From positions 1 through 8,167 of the forward strand of contig CAMPGU010000185.1 in NCBI GenBank assembly GCA_946885645.1: a stretch of DNA of 8,167 nucleotides. Reading direction: 5' to 3'. A program made the position numbers and the translations under genes. The notes beneath the pieces were generated by a model. That model did no database searches. It was not told the origin of the DNA and saw nothing but the letters and a program-made list of their open reading frames with translations. The number at the start of each line of letters is the position of its first letter. Position 1 is the first letter of the stretch. Below are positions 1 through 5,715 of the stretch, one piece after another. This stretch comes from an uncultured Haloferula sp. (GTDB lineage: Bacteria > Verrucomicrobiota > Verrucomicrobiae > Verrucomicrobiales > Akkermansiaceae).

Positions 1-384
1 GTCGTAGGAGAAGCCGTTGAGCGAGTCGTTCCCCGAATAAAGTCCGGTCCCGACGGTGACTCCGCCGCTGTCGGAGAGATAGCCCGAGAGGTTGCCGTAG
101 GAGACCACGTCCCCGGAGCCGGTGACGCGATAGACCGCTCCCGTCGAGAGGTCCATGGTGGCTCCTTGATCGGAGCCGTAGGCGGCGATGGTGTTGATCA
201 GGGTCCCCGAGGTCGCTGAGTTCGTCTGCCCGGCCATGTCGGCCACGCTATCGTACTGATAGATAGCTCCCGTGGTCGTGGTCAGATAGGTGATCGAGGC
301 CTGCAAGGAGGCCGCTTGGGCGAGGAGGAAAGCAAGGGAGAGGATGCGGATGAGGCCGCTTGCGTGGAGGGTTTCTCTTTTCAT
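1..384 (-). CDS. Secreted protein of unknown function, 3' end cut by window edge
   Basis: An uninterrupted frame runs from an ATG at 384-382 to the left edge, giving 128 visible residues. An in-frame TGA at 408-406 lies upstream with no other start codon between, so the ATG is the natural start, although no Shine-Dalgarno sequence is evident. Residues 1-29 form a convincing Sec signal peptide: basic start (MKRE), hydrophobic core around LSLAFLLAQAA, and a likely cleavage site after SLQA. The mature part is rich in Gly, Ser, Thr, Tyr and Asp and nearly free of Lys and Cys. It contains two similar segments, TTGAIYQYDSV (38-48) and STGAVYRVTGSGDVVSY (80-96), suggesting repeated beta-strand units such as propeller blades. 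I do not recognise a family. Secreted proteins of this style in Verrucomicrobia often end in a PEP-CTERM sorting signal, but that end is not visible. It follows the sigma/FecR-LamG pair and may be a target of that sigma factor (inference). Confidence 0.8.
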   Translation of the reverse strand, partial: MKRETLHASGLIRILSLAFLLAQAASLQASITYLTTTTGAIYQYDSVADMAGQTNSATSGTLINTIAAYGSDQGATMDLSTGAVYRVTGSGDVVSYGNLSGYLSDSGGVTVGTGLYSGNDSLNGFSYD

Positions 385-512
385 CGGATGATGGGTTTTT
401 CGCGATCATGCTTTCCCCGAGCTCTATCGGGAGATGCGGGAAAGCACGTGTACGGGTGCATTTCCCCGGACGGCGATCCGTTCGCATCATGGCGAGAAAC
501 TTTCCGAATTCC
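385..512 (-). promoter_or_regulatory. Structured intergenic leader upstream of the secreted-protein gene
   Basis: This 128-bp gap separates the FecR-LamG stop codon from the ATG of the secreted protein. Read on the minus strand it holds a 10-bp stem with one bulged base (arms 466-456 and 447-438, 8-nt loop). A second hairpin is CCCGA/TCGGG (arms 431-427 and 420-416, 6-nt loop). The arm at 446-438 is also perfectly complementary over 9 nt to 417-409, so an alternative pairing exists. No U-run follows either stem, so neither is a canonical intrinsic terminator. I see no convincing -35/-10 promoter. Possible roles are a leader RNA element, a factor-dependent terminator region or a protein-binding site; the sequence does not decide between them. 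Confidence 0.35.
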
Positions 513-2054
513 TCAACGTCCGTCGCCGGGCGGAGTGGCCAAATGCCTGATCCGTTCCTCGGGCAGGGTGGCCTCGAAGACGTAAACCTCGTCAATCTCT
601 CCGCGGAATCCCCGTCCGCGATCAGGCCGGTCCGTGTAGCCGACCACCAGCGGCATCGCTCCTTTGACGCCCACCCTCGTGTCCGGCCGCTGCCGGATCT
701 GTGGGTCGAGGATCGACTCCCTCGGGTTGAGCAACTCCCGCTTCCCGTCCACGTAGAGCTCCACTTCGGGAGCACGCCGCAGCGTGGGATCGGTGCGGCA
801 TACTGCCGCGAGATGATGCCAGCGACCGTCGGCGAGGTTCGTGCTGCCGGTGAAGAGATACTGGTCGAACGAGAGCCGCATCACCGTGGTGACGGCGGTT
901 TCCGGCTGATAGAGCAGCATCTCGCATTTCGCCGCGAGTCCGATCGTCGGATCGCCCCAACTGACGATCGTCTGGTAGCGGCGGGGCGGCAGTCCGGGTT
1001 CCTGCCGGATCCATGCGCAAACCGTCCGGGGCACGGCCCCGCCCACGCCCTTCCAATTGGTCGTCACGGGAGTGGCTTGACCGTGGAAAAGCGCCGCCTT
1101 TCCGATGATCCCGTCCGTCAAACCCGGGCCGTCCGGATCTAACATGGCACTCGACGTTTCAAGGGACGGATGACAGCCCTCCACGAAAATGGCGCCGGCC
1201 TCGTCCGGCTCGAACGACAAGTGCACGAACGGCAGATCCCAAGGCAATTCCTTGAAAAAGAGCGAGTCGTCCAGAGGTACCGTCACGAGCTGCCCTTGGC
1301 TGGATTCCTCGACGGCGACCCCGGCCTTCAGCAAGGTCATCTTCTCCTCCGTGCGGGTCTTTGCCTTGATCTCGCCTTCGAAAACGTGCGCCTGCGCGGG
1401 CTCATCGGGCTGCTCGACAACCCCGAAGGCGGTGCCGAGATCGACCACCTCCAGCCGCGGCGTGACGACCGTGAAACCCCGTGCGTGCTCGGGCACCTCG
1501 AATCTGGCCACGCCCATCTCCATGCCGAGCTTCTGAGCGCTCTGGAGGATGAAACTGGCGGGAGCTTGGATGATCGATTGCACCCCGTTGGAGAATGCGA
1601 GCTCCAGCGTGCCTTCGGAGAGGGTCACGCTAGCACCGGGCTCCAGATCACTGCGGCTGTCGCCGGCCTTGCCGTTGCCGCTGACGGTGTACTTGCTGCT
1701 CGGCCCGGCTGTGATCCGGAGCGTGGGAGCGCTCTTCCGCAACCCTGCGAGCTGGAACGCCAAGGCGGCCAGCACCACCACGCATGCCGCCGCGGCCATC
1801 GTTCGCGAAAAGGTCCGCCGCCGGTTCTTACGGATGGCGTCCTCGATCTGCAGCACCTGGAGACGGCTTTCCGCCGTGGAGAACATATCGTCCTCCGCCG
1901 ACAACATCTCATGCACGAGGTAGGTCTCCCGGAAGAGCCGCCTGCGCTCGGGCGAGGAAGCCAATTCACGCTCGAGCCTGCGGAAGTCCTCCGCCGTGCA
2001 GGAGCCTTCCAGCACGGACTGGCACAGCATCTCGAATTCCCGCTCTTCCTTCAC
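513..2054 (-). CDS. FecR-domain, LamG-like membrane protein (putative anti-sigma/sensor)
   Basis: The protein has 513 residues and starts at GTG 2054-2052, which overlaps the sigma-factor stop as GTGA, implying translational coupling. Residues about 5-80 resemble the anti-sigma-like N-terminus of planctomycete/verrucomicrobial FecR proteins (LEGSCTAEDFRRLERELASS, then YLVHEML). Residues about 85-105 form one transmembrane helix (AAAACVVVLAALAFQLAGL) preceded by a basic KNRRR, predicting a cytoplasmic N-terminus. Residues about 112-258 form a FecR domain, recognisable by FTVVTPRLEVVDLGTAFGV and VFEGEIKAKT. Residues about 277-508 form a LamG/concanavalin A-like jelly roll, with DGRWHHLAAVCR, VELYVDGKRELL and GEIDEVYVFEATLPEE. 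The likely role is to bind and restrain the upstream ECF sigma factor, with the outer domains sensing a ligand, possibly a glycan. The domain calls are firm; ligand and regulatory mechanism are inferred. The GTG start is supported by the overlap geometry rather than by a Shine-Dalgarno sequence. Confidence 0.88.
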   Translation of the reverse strand: MKEEREFEMLCQSVLEGSCTAEDFRRLERELASSPERRRLFRETYLVHEMLSAEDDMFSTAESRLQVLQIEDAIRKNRRRTFSRTMAAAACVVVLAALAFQLAGLRKSAPTLRITAGPSSKYTVSGNGKAGDSRSDLEPGASVTLSEGTLELAFSNGVQSIIQAPASFILQSAQKLGMEMGVARFEVPEHARGFTVVTPRLEVVDLGTAFGVVEQPDEPAQAHVFEGEIKAKTRTEEKMTLLKAGVAVEESSQGQLVTVPLDDSLFFKELPWDLPFVHLSFEPDEAGAIFVEGCHPSLETSSAMLDPDGPGLTDGIIGKAALFHGQATPVTTNWKGVGGAVPRTVCAWIRQEPGLPPRRYQTIVSWGDPTIGLAAKCEMLLYQPETAVTTVMRLSFDQYLFTGSTNLADGRWHHLAAVCRTDPTLRRAPEVELYVDGKRELLNPRESILDPQIRQRPDTRVGVKGAMPLVVGYTDRPDRGRGFRGEIDEVYVFEATLPEERIRHLATPPGDGR

Positions 2055-2611
2055 GCTTCAGGTCGGTGCCGGAGTTCATGTTCCACGCAGCGCCGGAGCG
2101 CAATCCGCAACCGGAATAGCATGCCACGCAGGGCGGCCGCGCTCTTGCCTTCCGTCTGCGCCTGTTGCTCGACGGCCCCATGCCGGCTGTATCGCTCCAA
2201 AAGCAGCTGCCGCTCGTTCTGCGGAACTTTCTGAAGGCAGCGCCTCAGCGCCGGCATACGCTCCGCGATTCCGGGGTCGCTCTCTTTGAAATCACACGCG
2301 AGCGTTTCCAGCAGATCCTCGCTGAAGACCATCTGCCCCTCCCGCCGCGCCCGCTTCTGGTGATTCATCACCACGAATCGGGCGATCGTATAGGCCCAGT
2401 TGCGGAAGGCCTTGGCCCGGTCGCCGGACATCGTGAAGCTGCTCCGCTTTTTCCAGACCACCATGTTCACCTCCTGCACCAGATCGGCGCGGACGTCCTT
2501 CATCGGCATCAGGTGGCCGATAAAAGATCGCAGCTGCGGCTGCATTTCGATGAGCAACTGGACGAATTCGCCGGCCTCGACGTCGGGGTCAGGATCGAAT
2601 GGGGCGCTCAT
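2051..2611 (-). CDS. ECF RNA polymerase sigma-70 factor (Rhodopirellula/Verrucomicrobium type)
   Basis: This 186-residue protein has the size and two-domain layout of an ECF sigma factor. Region 2 spans about residues 15-92: the region 2.2 core-binding helix is seen as DVRADLVQEVNMVVWKKRSSF, one residue of it at position 39, and the region 2.3/2.4 promoter-recognition part as AFRNWAYTIARFVVMNHQKR. Region 4 spans about 120-180, with CLQKVPQNERQLLLERY and a helix-turn-helix ending in AAALRGMLFRLRIALRRCVE. The pattern LRGMLFRxRxALxxCV is typical of the sigma group seen in Planctomycetes and Verrucomicrobia. It should direct core RNA polymerase to a small regulon in response to a signal relayed by its partner. 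The ATG is supported by an upstream GAGGA. The stop codon overlaps the start of the FecR-LamG gene by 4 bp, the standard sigma/anti-sigma arrangement. Its targets cannot be read from the window; the neighbouring enzyme operon and secreted protein are candidates. Confidence 0.93.
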   Translation of the reverse strand: MSAPFDPDPDVEAGEFVQLLIEMQPQLRSFIGHLMPMKDVRADLVQEVNMVVWKKRSSFTMSGDRAKAFRNWAYTIARFVVMNHQKRARREGQMVFSEDLLETLACDFKESDPGIAERMPALRRCLQKVPQNERQLLLERYSRHGAVEQQAQTEGKSAAALRGMLFRLRIALRRCVEHELRHRPEA

Positions 2612-2620
2612 CGTGAAGGT

Positions 2621-2625
2621 TCCTC
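2621..2625 (-). promoter_or_regulatory. Ribosome binding site of the ECF sigma-factor gene
   Basis: GAGGA on the minus strand sits 9 nt before the ATG at 2611-2609, a workable Shine-Dalgarno spacing. It is the clearest ribosome binding site in the window. The other visible starts rely on 4-bp stop/start overlaps or lack a recognisable site. It supports the chosen start and shows that translation initiates independently here, after the enzyme operon. Confidence 0.6.
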
Positions 2626-2661
2626 ATCCGGTGGTATGGCGGCCCGGGACGAAACGTTCGG

Positions 2662-2692
2662 AAAATCTGCCGGCAATCCGCGACCCACCGGC
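2662..2692 (-). terminator. Weak candidate terminator hairpin after the second sulfatase
   Basis: In the 90-bp gap between the second sulfatase and the sigma factor, minus-strand GCCGG (2692-2688) can pair with CCGGC (2673-2669) across a 14-nt loop. AGATTTT follows on the 3' side. The stem has only five Watson-Crick pairs, the loop is long and the T-run is four bases, so this may be chance in GC-rich DNA. If it terminates at all it would probably be leaky, leaving some read-through from the enzyme operon into the sigma-factor gene. I see no convincing promoter in the same gap. Confidence 0.2.
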
Positions 2693-2701
2693 TACAAGGC
2701 T

Positions 2702-4099
2702 TCACGGCTTTCCTGGGAAAGAAGGCTTCAGCGATTTCGCGGCATCGAAGGCCTCCGGCGTATCCAGCGGCACCCCGGGGTCGAGCTGGTCCTTCAGGCT
2801 CTTGTCGAGTGCCGCGGCGAGCCGGGCCTTGGTTTCCGCATGGGCCGGATCGGCGGCGAGATTGGTCATTTCAAAACGGTCCTGCGCCGTGTGATAGAGC
2901 TCCTCGGCCGGACGGCTGATGAAGCGTTCGACCAAGCGCAGGTGCTTCGGATTCTCCGTGGCGCTGAAGACCCAGGAACCCCAGTAGGGGTTGTGCTCGG
3001 TGCGTCCCATCAGGTGCTTTTCGATGTAGAGTTTTTGCGGCGAAAGGTTGCGGATGTAGCGCCATTCGCCGTCGCCGACCGAGCGGATCGGATACGGGGG
3101 CCCCTCGGGGTAGTTGTTGTGCATTCCGTACACGAATCCGCGGTGACGGTCGCTTTGGCCACGCAGCACGGCGGCGAAGCTGGTGCCGTCGAAGACCGCG
3201 GGATCGGGCTCGCCGCCGGCGAGTTCCATGAAGGTCGGCAGTACGTCTGCATACTGGACCAGCGCGGGCGTGCGGCGGCCGGCCGGCACGGTACCGGGCC
3301 AGCGTGCGACCATCGACGTGTGCAGGCCGCTGTCCCAGTTCGTCCACTTGCAACCGGGGAACTGCGCGCCCTGCTCGCTCGAGAAAAGGACCAGCGTGTT
3401 CCTGGCGAGGCCCTCTTTGTCCAGAAGCCCTAGCAACTCGCCCACCTGACTGTCCATGTAGGTGATCTCGGCGAGGTAGCGGGAATAGCTCTGCCGCGTC
3501 AGCGGCGTGTCCGCCAGGTAGGGTGGCAGCTTCAGGGACCTCGGCGGATAGGCCGAGGCATCGCCCATCACCCACGGCGCGTGAGGTTCGGTGAGAGCGA
3601 CGACCAGGCAGAACGGCTGCTTGGCATCGCGCGTCACGAACTTCCTGACCCCTCCCAGGTTGTGCGGTAGAGTGGGGTCGTGGACGCAGTTGTCGTCGAA
3701 GCCGGGCACGTCCTCGAAAGGATACGCCTTGGCGGGCTTGATGTGGGTTTTACCCGCGAGGCCGACGCGGTAGCCGAGTTCGCCGAGGAAATGCGGCATG
3801 CTGCGCGTGCCGGGACGGCTGGTGCCCTGGTTCCACGCGCAGCCGTTCCGCAGCGGCAGCCGCCCGGTGTAGAACTCGGAGCGGCACGGAGAACACATGG
3901 CCATGCCGAGATAGGCACGCTCGAAAACCGTTCCCTGCTTCGCCAAGCCATCCAGGTTCGGCGTCCGCGCGTTTTCACCGCCGTGGAAGGACAGATCGCT
4001 GTAGGTGCAATCATCGGCGAGGATGACGAGGAGGTTCGGCTTTTCCGCCCCGTGGAGCGGCAGCAGGGACAGGGTGACAAGCAGGATCCAGGGTTTCAT
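2702..4099 (-). CDS. Exported S1-family sulfatase, heparan-N-sulfatase-like branch
   Basis: This 465-residue protein starts at ATG 4099-4097, overlapping the preceding sulfatase stop as ATGA. Residues 1-18 are a Sec signal peptide with likely cleavage after LHGA. Type I sulfatase hallmarks follow: PNLLVILADD (Asp29, Asp30 as calcium ligands), MCSPCRSEFYTGR with Cys69 as the formylglycine site in C-x-P-x-R, GKTHI (Lys117, His119) and TEPHAPW (His173). The usual second metal pair Asp-Asn is replaced by Glu242-Gln243 in SSEQGAQFPGCKWTNW, with Lys251 following. The motifs SEQG..FPGCKWT, MAMCSPCR and RPGTRSM recall the N-sulfoglucosamine sulfohydrolase-like environmental branch (recollection, not a search). 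It should hydrolyse sulfate esters or N-sulfates of a glycan in the periplasm or outside, after activation by a formylglycine-generating enzyme or equivalent not encoded here. Substrate is unknown. Confidence 0.92.
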   Translation of the reverse strand: MKPWILLVTLSLLPLHGAEKPNLLVILADDCTYSDLSFHGGENARTPNLDGLAKQGTVFERAYLGMAMCSPCRSEFYTGRLPLRNGCAWNQGTSRPGTRSMPHFLGELGYRVGLAGKTHIKPAKAYPFEDVPGFDDNCVHDPTLPHNLGGVRKFVTRDAKQPFCLVVALTEPHAPWVMGDASAYPPRSLKLPPYLADTPLTRQSYSRYLAEITYMDSQVGELLGLLDKEGLARNTLVLFSSEQGAQFPGCKWTNWDSGLHTSMVARWPGTVPAGRRTPALVQYADVLPTFMELAGGEPDPAVFDGTSFAAVLRGQSDRHRGFVYGMHNNYPEGPPYPIRSVGDGEWRYIRNLSPQKLYIEKHLMGRTEHNPYWGSWVFSATENPKHLRLVERFISRPAEELYHTAQDRFEMTNLAADPAHAETKARLAAALDKSLKDQLDPGVPLDTPEAFDAAKSLKPSFPGKP

Positions 4100-5715
4100 G
4101 ATTTCTTCTTTTTGGGTTCAGGCTTCGCCTTCGGATAGACGTGGACGCGCTCCGCCCAAGCTTCCCACTGCGCCGACATCCGGGCCACCCTCTCCGGGTG
4201 TTGTTTCGCGAGGTCCTTCATCTCGGTGCCGTCCTCCTCGATGCGGTAGAGTTCCCACTTCTGCTTTTGCAAGCCGCGGGGCATGGCGACGCCCTTGCCC
4301 ACGAGTTTCCATTCGCGGTCGCGCACGAAGGCGTTGTTCTCGTGCTCCATGAAGAGCGGCTGGTTCCGCCTGAGCGGTTTGCCGTCGAAGGCAGGGACCA
4401 GTGAGATACCGTCGGGCGACGGCAGCGGGTTACCCTGGTTCTCCGGCGGATACTTCGCCCCGGTGACATCGATCACGGTGGCCATGATGTCGATGATCTG
4501 CGCCGGCTCGCGGAACCAATCGCGGCCCGCCCTGATGCGCGCCGGCCAGTGGGCGATGAACGGAGTATTGGAGCCGCCTTCGTGAGCGAAATGCTTGTAG
4601 AGCCGGTAGGGCGTCGCGGACACGTTGGCCCACGCCTTCCCATAGCTCGGGGCGGTCAGCTCGCTCAACGGAGCGCGGTCCTTCACGGGATCGCCCTTCC
4701 CCGTCAACGAGATCTCGGCACAGGCGCCGTTGTCGGAGAGGAAGAGAATGAGCGTGTTATCGAAAACGCCGTTTTTCTTCAGCGTCTCGATCAGGTCGCC
4801 GATCTTCTGGTCCATGCGATCGATCATCGCGGCGTATGCGGACATCCGGGAGGCGCTGGCGGCACGCTTGCTTTCATCGAAGCTCTCCCATGCCGGGACC
4901 GCGGGATCGCGGGGAGCGGCTTTCCATGCCGACGGGATCAAGCCGGACTCGCGTTGGCGGGCAAGCCGCTGTTCGCGCAGTTTGTCCCAGCCCATCCCGT
5001 ATTTCCCTTCATACTTCGCCAGTTCCTGGTCCGGAGCATGGAGTGGCCAGTGAGGAGCGTTGAAAGCGAGATACAGCAAAAAGGGCTGCTCCCCCTTCGA
5101 CGCCACGTGCTCGTCGATGAACCGGCGTCCGTGGTCCGCAAAGGCGTCGGTCGTATAGAACGACCGCCCGGTGGTACTCTTGGGCGAGCGGTCCGGGGTA
5201 TTGCCGTCGTACATCGACTCGCCGCCGGAAGGATGAAAGTAGTGGGTAGCGCCGGCGATACAGCCATAGTAGCGGTCGAAGCCGCGCTGCAGCGGCCAGT
5301 CCGCTTCGTCCTTCCACGCGAGGTGCCACTTGCCGGTCATGAAGGTCGCATAGCCGGCGCTCCGTGCGACCTGCGCGATGGTGACGCAGGAATCGTTGAG
5401 ATGCCCCGCGTAGGCCGGCGGTCCCTTGCCTTGTAGGGGTGCCTGCGCGCCTGTCATGTGACCGATACCCGTCTGGTGCGGGTGCAGGCCGGTCAGCAGC
5501 GACGCGCGGGTCGGGCAGCAGCGCGCGTTGTTGTAGAATTGGGAGAACCGCAGGCCGTGCTTCGCCAAGGCGTCCAGATTCGGCGTGTCGATCTCGCCGC
5601 CGTACGGGCGGATGTCGGAATAGCCGAGATCGTCCGCGAGGATGATGACGATGTTCGGCTTCTCCGCCGCGGCGAGCGGCAGGGCGAAGACGAGAGCAAG
5701 CAACAGGGACTTCAT
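4096..5715 (-). CDS. Exported S1-family arylsulfatase-like sulfatase
   Basis: I place the start at ATG 5715-5713, giving 539 residues. The frame is open further upstream to 5829, but the extra 38 residues are charged, lie inside the 3' end of the glycoside hydrolase gene, and would bury the signal peptide. The chosen start gives MKSLLLALVFALPLAAA, a standard signal peptide, and an ATGA overlap with the upstream stop. Sulfatase motifs are complete: IILADDLGYSD (Asp28, Asp29), NNARCCPTRASLLTG with Cys66 as the formylglycine residue, GKWHL (Lys129, His131), APHWPLHAP (His222), FLSDNG (Asp328, Asn329) and HEGGSNTPFIAHWP (378-391). Length and the GLHPHQTGIGHM segment fit the AtsA-like arylsulfatase branch. 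The C-terminus is an unusual Lys-rich tail (PKAKPEPKKKKS) whose A/G-rich codons may double as the ribosome binding region of the next sulfatase. It probably desulfates a glycan together with its neighbours; substrate is not determinable. Confidence 0.94.
   Translation of the reverse strand: MKSLLLALVFALPLAAAEKPNIVIILADDLGYSDIRPYGGEIDTPNLDALAKHGLRFSQFYNNARCCPTRASLLTGLHPHQTGIGHMTGAQAPLQGKGPPAYAGHLNDSCVTIAQVARSAGYATFMTGKWHLAWKDEADWPLQRGFDRYYGCIAGATHYFHPSGGESMYDGNTPDRSPKSTTGRSFYTTDAFADHGRRFIDEHVASKGEQPFLLYLAFNAPHWPLHAPDQELAKYEGKYGMGWDKLREQRLARQRESGLIPSAWKAAPRDPAVPAWESFDESKRAASASRMSAYAAMIDRMDQKIGDLIETLKKNGVFDNTLILFLSDNGACAEISLTGKGDPVKDRAPLSELTAPSYGKAWANVSATPYRLYKHFAHEGGSNTPFIAHWPARIRAGRDWFREPAQIIDIMATVIDVTGAKYPPENQGNPLPSPDGISLVPAFDGKPLRRNQPLFMEHENNAFVRDREWKLVGKGVAMPRGLQKQKWELYRIEEDGTEMKDLAKQHPERVARMSAQWEAWAERVHVYPKAKPEPKKKKS

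Noticed and set aside
457..492. Possible tandem duplication in the leader, since TTCGC(G)ATCATG and TGC(A)TTTCCCCG each occur twice between 399 and 492
   Set aside because: The two elements occur in swapped order in the two places, so one duplication event does not explain them; the TTTCCCC copies are better explained as hairpin arms.
385..512. Intrinsic terminator for the FecR-LamG gene
   Set aside because: The stems are reasonable but no U-run follows them on the minus strand; the only T-run (396-400) is on the plus strand, where no gene is transcribed.
1170..2234. Long plus-strand open frame opposite the FecR-LamG and sigma genes
   Set aside because: It is antisense to well-recognised domains and its predicted protein is low-complexity, His/Arg/Gly-rich with no motif; this is expected on the opposite strand of GC-rich coding DNA.
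2165..3433. Plus-strand open frame of 422 codons opposite the sigma factor and second sulfatase
   Set aside because: It runs across a real gene boundary and intergenic gap on the other strand, has no recognisable domain and mirrors the codon structure of the minus-strand genes.
4096..4113. Possible -1 ribosomal slippage at AAA-AAG codons that would fuse the two sulfatases
   Set aside because: The downstream gene is indeed in the -1 frame, but the heptamer is C-AAA-AAG rather than A-AAA-AAG, no stimulatory structure is evident, and the fusion would carry an internal signal peptide; ordinary translational coupling is simpler.
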